A DNA stretch of 64,000 nt from Rhexocercosporidium sp. MPI-PUGE-AT-0058 (GCA_020746875.1 JAGTJL010000010.1:2046001-2110000); one strand, 5' to 3'; shown: positions 35,530-48,500, numbered from the stretch's first letter. Numbers and translations: made by a program. The notes: a model not told the origin generated them from the sequence alone.

Positions 35530-36404
35530 TCACATCCTACTTCCCTCCACCATCCTAACCCCCCTCTCCCTAACAACCCCATCCAAAATCTCCCTAACCT
35601 GTTTACAACCATCTACACCCACGGCCAACATGCCCTCCAAACGCCCAACCTGCACCCTAGTCTCCATAACCAGAACCACAACATCATCGCTAGCACCGAC
35701 AGTCGCCACGGTCAAGAACGGCAACTCCTGCTCCTCCATGCCATTGAGGTCTAGAAGTGGGTCGGCCTTCTCGTCGTTCGAGCTGTAGGAAGATGTCGAG
35801 CCTGCCGTGCAGGCGCAAATATAGTCGCGCATGGGAATACCGGCGTCGATGAGGGCAAGGGTGGAGGCGTTGAGGCAGGCTGCTAGGAGGGATCCGTCTT
35901 GGGAGAGGACGTGTAGGGAGAGAGAGATGGTGCTGTGTGGGTAGAGATGGGTGAAGAGGGTTTGGGAGAAGGCGGAGGAGATGGTGGTTTGCATTTCCGA
36001 GAGGCGTCTGATGGGGAATTATTAGCAAAAACGTCCCTTGATAACATTCCCAAATGCCAATTGACCCATATTACAACGCACAAGAAAAAGTGCTCAAGCA
36101 AAAGAAGATATACTCACTTGTCCCCTCGTCCACTTCTCTTCCTATCCACGCCACTAAAGCCTGCAACACTGATAGTAACCTCCACCGCAGCTTTATCCCT
36201 TGCACCTCCTCCCGATCCACCACTTTTACCTTCCGACGGTCCAGTAACAGTGCAGATAACCTTCGTGTTGCCCATCTCGAGATAGGAGCTCCCGTCCGCG
36301 GCAGCTTGCGTTCGCATTTGCGCTGTGAGGCGGCGGAGCTCGTTCCAACGACGTCCGTCGAGACGGAGGAGAGCAAGGGAGTAAGTTGATGTATCGAGTG
36401 GCAT
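35530..36404 (-). CDS. RRP41: Exosome complex subunit RRP41 (SKI6)
   Basis: RNase PH-like ring subunit of the RNA exosome, acting in 3' processing and decay of RNA in nucleus and cytoplasm. Exon 1 is 36404-36118 and exon 2 is 36007-35530; the 110-nt intron (GTGAGT to CAG) joins GRGDK to RLSEMQTTISS. The product is 254 residues, normal for the family. Diagnostic motifs: RLDGRRWNELR near the start, GSSYLEMGNTKVI, VTGPSEG, then SLSLHVLSQDGSLLAACLNA, ALIDAGIPMRDY and AVGVDG. The start at MPLDTSTYS was chosen because it fits family length; an upstream in-frame extension is proline- and histidine-rich and looks untranslated. Confidence 0.93.
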
Positions 36405-36931
36405 TTTGGGCGTAATTGAGGATGTGATGAAGGTTGAGAGGGGGATGTGGTGATATTTGGGTTGGCTGTGGTGGGGTTGATGTGAGAGACGCGCGTGATG
36501 GAATTTTTGACGCGGCCGCGCTCGCTTGTTGGGGGGGGGTTGGATTCTTGAGCCAAGATAACTGGACATCAATTCTTCACCCTCAATGCGTCAATTATTT
36601 TAGACAACTTGGTTTTTCTGTCACTCAAAAGAGACATTGTTCATTACTACTTGACTCTACTTCTTTGGCATTTCGCTGGGCAGTCTGAGTTAGTGTGTTG
36701 TCTGCAGACGAAGTCTTATCTTATATCTGTGCCTCAGGCGCTTCTCGTAAGACTCATGGCTTCTCTTATTAGACTATAGGTTAAATAATCTATGCGGCTA
36801 CAGTTATAAGTTACAAAAAGGTTTAAGGGAAAAAAGTTAGAGTTTATATATGTCGCCTTATTAATTCGACTTTAGATTTTTAAAATATTAAAATATTGAA
36901 ATATCTTAACGTATAATATAATATTAATTTT
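36405..36931. other. RRP41 upstream region grading into AT-rich DNA
   Basis: The first about 350 bp have gene-like composition and hold the RRP41 promoter. From about 36780 the sequence becomes AT-rich with no gene. The last 5 bp (ATTTT) are the target duplication of the next element. Confidence 0.55.
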
Positions 36932-37189
36932 TGTGACGATAGGTGCACTTAGGAGCTTCTCAGCGAGTCAGGGAATCCAGGGGTTCAGAGGTAACTAAGT
37001 CATGCGGAGTCGGACCAGTACCGTAGGGGCTTCGGAGGAGCCTATATATATGAACTCACACTCCCTCCATTCCCTCTTTCCTTCTTCATCTTCTTGTTTC
37101 TTTCGTATTAGACCTATTAGCTCTCGATAGCCTCAGCTAAAGTACTACCATATACCTCTTACACCGCTCTCTTGGCTAGTGTCGTTACA
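36932..37189 (+). mobile_element. Solo LTR (family C), 258 bp, ATTTT target duplication
   Basis: Termini are TGTGACGA and TCGTTACA, an imperfect inverted pair. ATTTT is repeated exactly on both sides (36927-36931 and 37190-37194). It contains a TATATA motif followed about 25-60 bp later by a pyrimidine-rich tract, as in LTR promoters. It is distinct in sequence from LTR families A and B. Its interior is not strongly RIP-mutated although the flanks are AT-rich. Confidence 0.85.
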
Positions 37190-37194
37190 ATTTT

Positions 37195-38760
37195 ATATTT
37201 AATAGAAAACTTTAATATGATATTTATTTACTTTAAATACGATTTGATTTTATATATTAACCGTTTAATTAAATTAATATACAAGCTGCAACCCATCTCC
37301 CATCTTCACAGCTTGCAATTGCGCTCAACCTCTTAATTAAATGCGGCGAATTGATAACTGGAATGATGGGAATTGTTTTTATGTGGGCGTTTCTCCACGA
37401 AGCTCTCACTCTTATGTGTGGGGTAAAAGTCTATGCATGCCGATAAGAAGCTCTCCCTGTTATCGGTTCGCTGCGTCATCTCCTATCCGTGTTCTTGGAT
37501 GAGTCTGCATGCATCTCTTCTCTAAGATCGCTAAATGCAAAATCAAAGTTGCGGGATGGAAGGTTTCTGGTTCTGGCCATGGACATAAGTAGCCTTGGAG
37601 AAGAGTGGATGAGAATGAGATTCGTCGCCTCGGAAAAGATTGGATGAGAATGAAACTCGTCGCCTTGGAACAGGTCATTTGGCTGTGATGCGGTACCACG
37701 TATGCTGCGCGCCTACCTGCAGTGCAATATTCGCAGCCAATTCCGAGGTCACATTTGTTCATACGCGACCCGTTGTACAGAATTCATATCATATTTAAGA
37801 AGGGTATATGTACAGAAACAAGTAATCGTCGCCAATATCCCCTTTGAACACCAAAACCCGTGAACTTCCATGAGCCGTGACGCCTGTATAAGCACCGACC
37901 TTCGCACCTTGAAACTTTGTTCATCAAAACCGCCTGCATCCTCTAGTATTCCAGGGGCTGGACCATGTACGCCTTGATCCTTGTTCTCCTTGCTAGATCA
38001 ATACAAGTTTCCCGAACTACACCGCCATCCTTTGTACGCCGAATCCTTTTATTCCCCTAAGAGTTACCTCTAATATGCCCAGAAATACCTCCGTCATGAC
38101 CAAGAACCGTCCAGAAGAAGAAATGAGGAATGAAACCACGGGTAGTCCTATCAGCCTTGGAGAGAGTCGGATGAACCTCGTCTATGGTTGAGATCCCCAG
38201 GACGCTGGACGCCCGATCGCGAGTGGAGAAAGTCCGTATTGCAGTGTTCTTCGTTGAAAACTTTAGAGGATCCTCGTCCGCTTGAATTGATTGTCCATTG
38301 CTCGGGACTGCTGCGGTGCTTTCCTCTTCAATCTAACCAGCATTTCAGATATCCCAAACGCCATTTCCGTCCTATCTCGGTGGCCGTTTGTTTGATATCA
38401 TTCTGCTCTGCTGGCGAGTAGTCGTGGGGCGTAATTGTTTCTGAAGGATGGTAAACTGCTCCAAACAGGTCAGTAAGAACCCAAGTGGGGCATGAGAATG
38501 GCTTACCCAAATCATCGGGCTGGAAGTCATTCGAGGACTCGCTATTCTTCCGTGTACATTCCAATTCGTCGAAATCGTTCTCGCCGCATTCTTCTTACAA
38601 GGCAACGTCATAATCGGGGAAATTCTGGCTTGAATATCTCGCACCGGGTTCGAAACCTACTATTGCTCTGCGGCCCTCCTGTATCCCATCGCCTGCGGAC
38701 GCTAGGCAATTTTAGTTTGACAAGAGTTTAGACCAATCACAGAGCTAGGATTTTGGTGAA
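37195..38760. other. Unassigned region with short frames and small repeats
   Basis: AT-rich to about 37290, then balanced composition. At about 37590-37675 the phrase TGGATGAGAATGA occurs twice within similar 40-bp units. Overlapping frames at 38188-38731 on both strands (77-90 codons) have no domain I recognise and may be remains of a gene. Confidence 0.45.
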
Positions 38761-41254
38761 GATGCATCCAAATAGAAACCGAGTTTATTAACTATTGTGG
38801 TATCGATTAAAATAACCCCCATTTTTGCAGAAGGGAATATTATATACCTTATAGCTAAATTAAGACCTCTTCCTTGTTAAAGGAGGCTCTAATTGTAATT
38901 TCTTTTAAAACTATTTTTTTCTTATTTCTGTATCTTAGCCTTTTATAAGACTTATAATCCTTAACTTATATTATGCGTACTTACTTATGCGGCCTTAGAG
39001 GTATAAGAGATTCGTTTATATTCTCACTAGAAAAGGCACGTTTTCTTATACCTTTAAGGGAAGGATAAGAATGGAATAATACACGTATAATTTACTTCCG
39101 GAATTTAATTTAGCTCGTCCATCGGTCTTTGTCCTTTACCTTTTAATAATTATCGACGTTAGCATAAATCGATAGTAAATAACAATTGATTAAAACCGTC
39201 TGAAAAAGCTAATTCTATAGAGTTTATTATTTACCTCTCCTAATTAGTTTGTTTCCGGAGTTGTAATTCTTTAATTAATCTCCGACGTCGATAGTACTTA
39301 TGAAACGATTGTAAAGCTACGTAAAATATAATTTATTTAAATTCTTAACGTTTTCTTTTTTAAATTATATTCTAATAACGACAGCGTTTGACGATGATTT
39401 ACTAGGCTTGTGTCGAGGGGTATTAATTATTCCGGTATTATTATTGTAATTTATTATAAAAAGGGTAAAAGTATTGTTGTTTTAGAGAGCTTAGGTTATT
39501 GTATTTTCGGGATTATAGGCCGTATAAAGAGCATTATATGGCATCCGGGTAGCTGGTTTCTTCGCATTTATTTATAATAAAAGGAATCTAGTAATAGCCC
39601 TGGCATTACGTCTGGCTGTTTCGATAGCTTTAAAACTAAGCTCTTATAAGTATATTATAAGTTTGTTTAATATAAATAAGTTATTTAAGATATAGATATA
39701 CCTCGTAAAAAGGAGCTAATATAGTAAGTAAGGGACGATAGCTTGTGTTCGGTTACTATTTAAATTAGCTCTACGGGTGATTTTTGGACCTTTAAGTACA
39801 GCCGGAGTGTCAGGAGTGGAATCTAGTATAAGGAGGGTCGGGAGTTCTACGGAAGGTTTGCAGGCTTGGCACAGATCACGTGTTAATATCTTTATTTATT
39901 TACTTCGGAGGGGAGTAGAGAGGATTTAGAAGGCTAGAGATCAGTCTGAATTACAATTGACATACCTTGAACGTTTCGAATAGTAATTCCCTATCATTTG
40001 AACCTTACACGGAGCTTTAATACCTATTGGACCTTAAGCTTTTTTAGAATTCTAAGTTTATTAAAGAAAGTAATTAAGTTGTGCTATTACTTATATCTTA
40101 TAACCTATTAGCACGGGTTTTAACGGTATAATAGTTGTCTTAAATGCTTGTCTAGTAAAGCGTTGTATACACTTATCGATAATAAATATTATAGCCGGGT
40201 TTTTAAAGCTATAAATTAATAGCTTAGATATAGGAATTCAGAGGTTTTAGTTAAGAAAAATTAATAAAATCCGTGCTTAAATAAAAACAGACTTATATGT
40301 TTTCATATTTTTAACTTTTTTTTTTAGGTGAGGGTGGTGTAAAGAAATAGAATTGTTTATGTAGAATTTAAAAGCGGTCCCGGGCTATATATTTCCGTAC
40401 TGTATATTGTAGTCTATTGTCTTTTGTATTTTAATAGTTTTTAATTTAGTTTTTTATGTGGATTCCTATATATATTAGAATCCCTAAGTATACTTTGAGT
40501 TCCGGAATAGAGGTAGGGTACTAATCTCAGGTACGAGAGCGTGGTTTTAGTTCATTTAAATCCTTAATATTTAAATTAATATAATTTACGATTTATTAAA
40601 GGATTTTATTTATAAAAAATAAATAAAATATATTATATGGGTTAATAGAATTACTAAAAGAAGGTAGGCGTATTTCTGGTTAAAAGTCAAGGCAAGGGAA
40701 CGGGATAAATGGCCCTTTACCCTTTAAGATTGGTTTTACTTTAAGACGGAATGTTTTATTAAGAATAAGATTAGGTTATATCTCTTCAGCTATCTTAAAT
40801 ACGATCAATTGCTTACAATTTGAGTGTGTTTAGACGATTCTACGATATCAATTGAGGGGATAAATAAGTCCGTTGCGAGGGGCAACACCCCCCTGCAATC
40901 CAGCTCTGGGCACCACGCTAAAAGTGGCTTACCGCAGGCGATGGGATATCGCCAACGAAGTATGATGCAGGGGCTTCCACTTTCTAGGAGGTGCTCTCGG
41001 GCAATCGTTTCTGAAATATAGCTGATACTGCCCTTGCATCTTTTCGCAGTCATGATATCGAATTCGTTGAAGCGAGGTTTGAAGAAGCTGATATTCAATG
41101 GCTTCTGCACGATCAACCTGTTAGCAGAGAAAGACACGGTGAGTATCCCACAATGTGGCAGTCCGGGTTTTAGCGTCTTGGCGGGCACCCATTAAATTTT
41201 ATGTCAATAAACCATGTAAATAAACTAAATAATAATCATTTTATCTCTTACAAA
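38761..41254. other. AT-rich RIP-degraded repeat DNA
   Basis: Sequence of transposon-relic type with no open frame and no recognisable protein. A less AT-rich island at about 40805-41190 holds a 127-codon minus-strand frame without recognisable content; it may be a fragment of captured gene sequence. Confidence 0.5.
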
Positions 41255-43050
41255 ATGCCCTCTAAAGCTATGCAACAAGTTGTAGTAAATTCTACGGATC
41301 CTACGACAACCCGACTTAACTTGGCCCTAGTTAAAGAGACTGGTTCAAGCTTTTAACCTATGGATTTACCCCCTTTTTCATCGACTGTCAACCTACTACC
41401 TCATGTCAAACCTATCGATGCCTAGGAGTTATTTTTATTGTTTTTTTTTAAAAAAATAAATCCGGATTATATGCGAAAACACGAATGCACGTAAAGAAAA
41501 GGAGTTTTAAGAGCGAATGAAGGCAAATAAACTACTTAAGGAAGCCCGGATTAATGACTAGAGACTAATGACTATCGCCGAAGCTTACGGATATATAGGA
41601 ATACATACGTACATCGGAATCTATAAAGAAAATAAGGCTAGGTATTATTAGAAGCCAGGGGCAAGAGCGCCGCCGGATTAAAAGGTTACACCCGTTATAA
41701 GCCTTCGGAGGTTTGAGGCATTATATACCTTACTTAGGCTCTGTCTTACGGATACGGACTATGAAATTGAGGCTGTATTTGACTGGGTATGCCCTCTTTT
41801 TAATAATTTAGACTTATATTAATATCCTTTAATTAAAACCCCTTAATACGCATATTCGGGAGACCTCTTGTAAGCTCTGGACCCCTAGGAGGGATATTGC
41901 TATAGACGAAGCTATAGCGCGCTTTTAAGGCCGATCGAAAGATATATTGAAGATCCTAAGTAAACCAATTAATCGGGGTTATAAAGTCTGGGTTCTAGCC
42001 GACTAGGGCTTCTTTTTTAACTAGGTTTTCCACCGGAAAGGCACGAAAACGAGTAATCCTATGAGAGGTAAACTCGGTTTATGGAAAATCACCTAACCTA
42101 AGGCACTCGGCACTAACACTTCTTTAGCTGTCGTTGCGCACCTTATAAAGAGGCTCCCGAACCACGGCAAAGGCAACGTCGTTTACTTTAATAATTTATT
42201 TACGAATATTAAGCTCTTACGATATAAGGGAGAGCGAGGTTAGGAAGCCATAGGCACGTATATAACCAAAAGTGGCATTTTAAAGCGTTTTGTTAAATGA
42301 AAGCCGAAGATGCGAAGAAGGATTTAATCCCTTGGAGTACGCTTTATATAGAAGCTACCGAAGACAACTTAATTAATATAATAGCCTAGAAAGACAATGC
42401 TTTAGTACTCTTAATGTCGACGCATTTTAATACTTAGACGATAATTAAAAGACTACGCAAACGGCCATCTAAGACCTCTTTTACGGCGAAAACAGCTCGT
42501 ATACCCTTTAGGACTTATACTCGTGCTTGACTTGAAATTCCTGAATACGAGGACGATTATAACTACTAAATAGGTGCTATAAATAAAGGGAATCAACTTA
42601 AGGTTATAAATACCTTACAACGAGTCTATCGAATAGGTGGCTATTAATCCTTAGTTACGTGGCCAGAAGATATTATAATTATAAATACTTACAAGCTCAG
42701 TTATTATTCTCAAGTGCCGCTAAAAGAGAAGTGGATTAATTAAACGATATTTAAAACGGAGATTATTAATAGATGTTTTGAAATTGCTACGGAGAGCTAT
42801 AAAAAGCGTAAACGATCTTCAATATTTATTATTAAAAATATATTAAAAGAGGAGGAAGAAGGAGACTATGTTTTAGAGCGCATAGAATACTTAAAAGAGT
42901 GTGTTGTGTGTTTAGAATCAGGGGTTCCTAAGGTAGTGTAGAGGAAGGTTTTAAAGGAGCTTTCAACGAATGTCCTACTAAATGTAAGGGGATCCGGATG
43001 CAGGAAAATGTCGATTTTTGGCTGTAAAGTATATGGTCTCACTCTGTAAG
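41255..43050 (+). mobile_element. RIP-inactivated piggyBac-like transposase
   Basis: The relic starts ATGCCCTCTAAAGCT at 41255. Plus-strand frames with many TAG and TAA stops give family sequence in order: FEALYTLLRLCLTDTDYEIE, RRDIAIDEAIARF, INRGYKVWVLAD, KGTKTSNPMRGKLGLWKIT, GKGNVVYFNNLFTN, GTYITKSGILKRFVK, and a late Cys-rich end (ECVVCLESGVPKV, then NVRGSGCRKMSIFGC) before TAA at about 43048-43050. The second catalytic Asp, expected in FDNLF, is Asn here, as a GAT-to-AAT RIP change would give. The terminal repeats and TTAA target sites were not located. Confidence 0.8.
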
Positions 43051-43830
43051 GATAGCACTTGCTTTGCCCGGTATTATAGCATAGAATAGAGGCGTTGTGG
43101 TTATAGTCTGAATGCCCTCAATTTTTGGTGGGGGATTTGCCTGCCAAGACGGTAAAACCTGAACCGAACTGCCATATTATGGGCTATGAGATCCTGACCT
43201 GCGAGCCGAATATTGGGCCAGCTGATTGAATATCATCTGGCAGATCCTCTCGGTCAGTGCTTCTTTCAAATCCATTCGCTTGCGATGCGTTACTAAAAGG
43301 CGGAGAGGGAGGCCGTGCTTCCTAGGATAAGCCGATGTTTCCAGCTAGCATTGTCTTTGAGGGTGTCTCTAACGTAATATATCATCGATTGCGCCCCGAG
43401 TCCGAGAATGGCTGGTAAGAGTGGCAACAAGTGCCGCGGATCGCTGCAAAACACGGAGGGGCACGCCGTGCAGGTCATACAGGTGGCTGGAAATCCCAAT
43501 CCGAATGAATTGTCGACCGTATTTCATGGCTGTTGGTAGAGTGAAGATTCTGCGCAGTTGGGAAATTTACATAGCAGCACATGGACTCGCTAATCTACAT
43601 CACAGTGCTTTGCCTGCAGCTTAAGTAAGGCCGGCATTTTCTCTGGCTATTTCAATCAAGTCCATATATTTCTTCTATCCCGATCCACTGAACCCGTTGG
43701 GTCCTGCGTCACTTCCTCTTGGAGCCAGAGTTTCTTGAAGAAGACCCATTCTGCGTCTGCTTCTGGTGCCCTGCTATTGCCTGCCTTTTCTTCTCGGCCA
43801 GCTCAGCCGCTTGCGCATCAGCTCGTTCTT
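43051..43830. other. Intergenic, no gene seen
   Basis: Composition returns to balanced. Frames of 65-68 codons on both strands show no recognisable domain. Confidence 0.5.
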
Positions 43831-44330
43831 CTACTGAGATTGCAAATCAGTCTTGTTCAAATGGTGCGCTTCACTCGCGCGTATGATTCTTCCACTTGCA
43901 TTCATTTGTGTTTGCACGTTCAACAGAGTTGACCCAGGTAGCGCTTCAAGCCCAAACGCGTCCGGATTTTTACTCGTGAAGTGGGTACCAACCAGCAGCT
44001 CTAGTTGTCTTGGGGCGTCTTCAGGCGCGAGGTAGAACCAGGCGGTTCCGTTTCTGCCGTCCTGTCCGATCCAACGAATTTCAGTTCCCCGGTTGGATTC
44101 GAAAGTTCCTTTCATCATTGCTTGCTTGATTGGGGAGCTGGATACAAATTCAAGTTGCAAGCTTTGGCTACCCTTGGGTGGACAAAATTGACCTGACAGC
44201 AAGAATCTTCAAGCACAGTCACTTCTTCCATTTCACCGCGAGTGGGATCAAGAATGCGGGCCAGTTTGAATTGAAGGTCTCCTGAGTTTGATGGATTTTG
44301 ATACTGGGAATTACAACCGTTCAATTAGCC
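43831..44330 (-). pseudogene. Retropepsin-like aspartate protease-fold protein, degenerate
   Basis: Two minus-strand frames together resemble the retropepsin-like domain common in fungal hypothetical proteins: DPTRGEMEEVTVLEDSCCQV, then NFVHPRVAKACNLNLYP, a frame change near 44117-44135, then EIRWIGQDGRNGTAWFYLAP, EDAPRQLELLVGTHFTSKNP. The flap-like and LLVG-type ends match the fold, but the active-site DTG or DSG is replaced by DSCC, so no protease activity is expected. An upstream frame (44404-44658, ending KKIGSFLECPE) may be a further exon. Assignment rests on fold-like motifs only. Confidence 0.35.
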
Positions 44331-44659
44331 AATTGCCAACGTTCTCGTCTTGGAGGTCAGTCTCACGGAGCTCTCAGGGGCACTTGATGATTGTCCTCCA
44401 GAACTACGAAGGCGACCTCTTCCCATAGTTTGTGTTCTGGATCTCTGGGCACTCCAAGAACGACCCAATTTTCTTCATAAGCTCCCTGTCGTGTCTGTCT
44501 TGCTCCCACAATCTCTCTCGCTCTACATCATGACTTGGGTTCTGGCCTGACATTCTGGAAGGTCCTGATGCACTCCGACCGTAATATTGGGGCGTCCTTG
44601 ATGTTGGATTGACTGATTGAGCGACGGCGACCTGGTTGTAGGCTTTGATTGATGTCAAT

Positions 44660-45123
44660 TGTCAATATTTCAGATTTAAGGATGGTGGCATAACTTACGA
44701 GGCTGGGCTTGACAGCCATACTTATAAATTACGACCTGATTATGGGACATGGCGAACGGCTCTTCTTCAGTGGTCAACGGCAAGGACGTGCATCACCTGC
44801 CTTTGAATCTTGATCCTATTTTTGGGAGCGCCAACCTGGTTTTAAGGGGGGTCTGCCATCAATGATAGTGGCGCCACGTCGAATTTATTATTCCAGACAA
44901 GGCTATCTTGGGCGGTCTTCATCTGAAGCAGTGCCTTCTCAAGTCGCAAGCGTGTATGCCCTTTTGTATGCCTCGGTGCGCAGGCTTCAGGTTGGCCAGC
45001 CTTGCATGGTTGCACATGCAGGAGTCGTGCAAGTCCGCCTCATTTTGTTCACCGACCACGAAATAGGAAGGCCCATATCCCTGCGGCCCAATTTCTTTTT
45101 TCACGGCAGTCTCGTGGCCCAAC
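44660..45123. other. Upstream of the DUF6594 pseudogene, no gene seen
   Basis: Open frames exist on both strands but those on the plus strand lead into the pseudogene start without family-like sequence. Confidence 0.45.
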
Positions 45124-45530
45124 ATGGACGGCTATGCAAAGTGGCGCAATTGATGGCAGGTCAGGAGGAATTCTCGATTCTGCGGCGCTTTGGGGTCCTC
45201 AACATGCAGAAGCTCCTCTACCTGCACGCAGAGATCATCCACCTTGAAGCCGAACTAAAGGAATTATCGAAACGAGATGCGAGCCATGGAGAGAGGCAGT
45301 TTCATGCCAAAGATTGGTGATCGCTGAGCCAAGGAGAGGTGAAAGGGGACTTGGAACAATGGCACAAGTTCCTGGAGATTAGTGAAAAGTTGGAAATATA
45401 TAGTACGTGCTACGACTGTCACCACAGATGACTCAATTGACTACCTTGTTTTAAGATGATGCAGTCCTCAAGCAGGCTTCCTTAGCGAGGCTCGAGCGGC
45501 CTTGAGAGTACGATCTCGAATTCTAAACAC
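45124..45530 (+). pseudogene. DUF6594-type fungal protein, 5' fragment with stops
   Basis: The start ATG at 45124 gives MDGYAK, then one base is missing before VAQLMAGQEEFSILRRFG, LNMQKLLYLHAEIIHLEAEL. This is the typical opening of DUF6594 proteins, which later carry C-terminal membrane helices. A TGA interrupts AKDW-SLSQ. A 53-nt intron (45403-45455, GTACGT to AAG) joins EIY to NDAVLKQASLARLERP, which then has TGA before EYDLEF and TAA right after. The C-terminal half is missing. Stops fit TGG-to-TGA and CGA-to-TGA changes. It faces the 3' end of the polyketide synthase and marks the cluster's left border. Confidence 0.65.
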
Positions 45531-45534
45531 TCAT

Positions 45535-48500
45535 CTATTGCGGAGTACTAACAAAAGAAAGAAGGAAGTCATAACCATCTAAGACCGCATTCCATTCAGC
45601 ACTGTCCGCTTTCTCCGTCAAGTCAAACAGATGAATCGCATCTTCCAAAATCCTTGCCTCACTGGTGATACCCGCCCCAGCAAGAGTTTCCTGTACTCTT
45701 ACAGTCTGCTGCCATGGAATTAAGTCGTCCTTCTTTCCGTGGATCAGGAAAGTCGGTGTCCGATATTTCCCCTTCAAAATTTGCGCATATGGGCTGATCG
45801 TAGCAATCAGCTCGTCATCCGGTTGTGGCAGTTCGTGCCACTTCTTGGCCGATTCGCCGTCAAGATTGATCTGCTTCTTGGATGGAAGTCCACTGAACAA
45901 GACCGGAAGCGCCTGTCCTTTCCAATTCATGTGCAGCGCAATGCGGGATCTTGGATCGCCGCCACTGAGCCAGCCGCCGATAGCTCTCTGCGAAGGCGGA
46001 ACGTTGTAGCTGGTGATCTAAAAAATAGCAAACTAAATCAGTCCTGGCCAAATTCGATCAGAGTAAATACCAGGCTGAACTTACTGGTTGTTCACAAACG
46101 CCTTCGAGAAGATCGTAATCGCCTAGAGATGATGGATCGAGGCCATCGGGGAAATTCGGCTCTCTCCAACCTGGTGCGAATGTCAGATAATGCTACGCTA
46201 ACAACCTTGCCCCAGGACAAGAGACAGTCAAAGCCAGACACTCACATGGATCCTGATAATCGGTTGGGCAATAAAATGCCAGAATAGCTTCTGGGGCCCT
46301 GATATTGTTCTGCGGCGCCGTCCAAGCCAAAGTCATCGCAAGAAGGCCCCCTGTCGACCACCCCACCACCACAACTTTCTCTCCGTCGATATGCAACCCC
46401 GAAGATTTCAACTTCAGCCGGGGAAGCTCGTTCCTGGCCCATTTCAGACCGTCGCGGACGTCGGTCATGGGGCCGTCGATGATATTGATCTCTGGGCACA
46501 ACCGGTAGTCAATGCTGACGGGAAGAAAACCGTGATCGAACAGGTATCGAGTTTGCTTCCGACGAACGTCTTTCCGGGAGAGCATTATGTGACCACCGCC
46601 GTGTATCATGAGGGCTAAGATAATTTAGCATCCGATAGAGCGAATCTGGTGGAAACAGTATTTCATTCTGACATACCAACGGGGCGTTTCTCGTTGACTT
46701 CAGGCTCAGCTGGGTAGTATATATCAGCCTGAAGTTCATTTGACTCGATTTTCTTGAATGTCACAGTCTCGACCAACATTTTTTTGGTTGCAGGACCGGA
46801 AGCTTTTGCTTTGGATGCCTCTTGGAATCCAGCAACGACTCTCAAAGTCGCGGCCTCGGGCGTGCCTTCACTCCATCCCACACTCTTGAAGCCGGCAGCC
46901 TTCATACTTTTGTCCCAAATGGCAACATCAGCCAGTGCATGTTTCCGACCGTCGTTGAAGAGCCACCACCCCTCAAGGAGGCCAAAAACTAAGTCAAACC
47001 AGGGGATGTTTCTAGTCAACTCGACCAGTGAGACGAAGCCGGTGGGATTCAAGGTCTTCCTGATGTTTGTCAAAGAGTTGACGAGATTCTTCGTTGCATG
47101 GATACAATTGGTAGAGATGGCCACATCGTAATGGCCAAGAAGCTTGGCTGGTGGTGTCTTCTCGATGTCCAGCACCATGTATTCGAAGCAGTCGTAAGAA
47201 GAAAACTTCTTCTTGGCGGTGGCTACCAACGATGGTGACAAATCCGTGAAGGTGTAGGTGAACTTGATGCCCAAGTTCACCAAATGATTGGCGATGTACG
47301 AGGTAGTACCACCGGTCCCACCTCCAAGTTCAAGAATCCGGACAGTTTTCCCTCTACTATGCGCAGCAAATACTTCCGACAAGAACTCGCCAAGCAGAAA
47401 TGTCCCAGCTTCGAACATAGGGGCGTGGGTATAAACATCGGTCAGAAGATCCTTGGTCGCCTTATTCTTGAAAATCAACTGGATCGGATCGGCTGCCCCA
47501 GAAAGGCATTGGCCGAGCTTGTATCCGGTGATTTGAAGCAGTTTGTGCTCAGACACATGCTGTGGGAATTCTTGGAGCAACTTATCTAAGATGGCTTGGG
47601 AACTAACTGGATCCACCATAGTAGAAGTCCTGACGAGCCTGCCATTTTGAGATTCAATCAAACCATCCTCTTCGAGAACCTGAAGCAATTGGCCCATGCA
47701 TTGCGTATGCTTGGCGAGGATGGGGGGTGGTAACAACAGTTGGCCACGAGTCATCGATGCCAGGGAGCAGCCAAGTACTTCAAACGCCTCGACCGTGTAG
47801 GCAGTCACGAGTCGTCTTTGGGTTGGGTAAACCTTGGTCCAGAAATCCGAGAACTTGGTCATTTCTGCCTTTTGGTCGTAAAGGAATCGAATCTTCTGAT
47901 CAAAGATCTCTCCTGGGCTGGTCAGATCCTTGGGTGGCAGGCCTCTTCTATTGAAAGTGACTGGGACTTGTTTTTCGAGAGCCTTTGTCGATATAGGAAC
48001 AATTTGTGTAGGTGGAACAGCCGCAGAGAATGTCGCAGTTGGACCCAAGACCATTCTACAAAGCTGGCCGAAAGTTGTTTCTGGAGTGATTGCTCCCTGA
48101 TCCAACTGAACGCCAAAAATCTTCTCTATATCATCGGCTATCTCTGTGGTCAACAAAGAATCTACACCGATATCACTGAGGACGGAATCTTTATTGATAT
48201 CAGTGGCGGGTATGTCAAGTTGGCTTCCCAAAAATTGTGCGAGCTTGGCGGAGTCGGCCAAAGGAACAGGTTTTGATATTGCGATCTCGTCGTCCGAGTA
48301 GTCTAACGAGGTTAGGGAAGTCATTGTCATTGGTGTTCCAGACTTTGAAAAGGTCGAATTATCATCGCTGGATAGTGGCTGTCGGTCTTGGATATAATTA
48401 ATCAAACCATTGATATCTTGAAGCTGCTGGAAATCTTCAAGCGGGATTTCACAGCCCAGACTCTGATGCAGTTCACTCAATACTTCATTGACCATGAGAG

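Noticed and set aside
38600..38680. GGGTTCGAAACC phrase like a tRNA T-arm
   Set aside because: No acceptor stem, D-arm or anticodon arm could be paired around it.
38684..40950. A 16-bp identical string (ATCCCATCGCCTGCGG) near 38684 and, inverted, near 40935
   Set aside because: Too short and flanks do not match; could be chance or a fragment of captured gene sequence.
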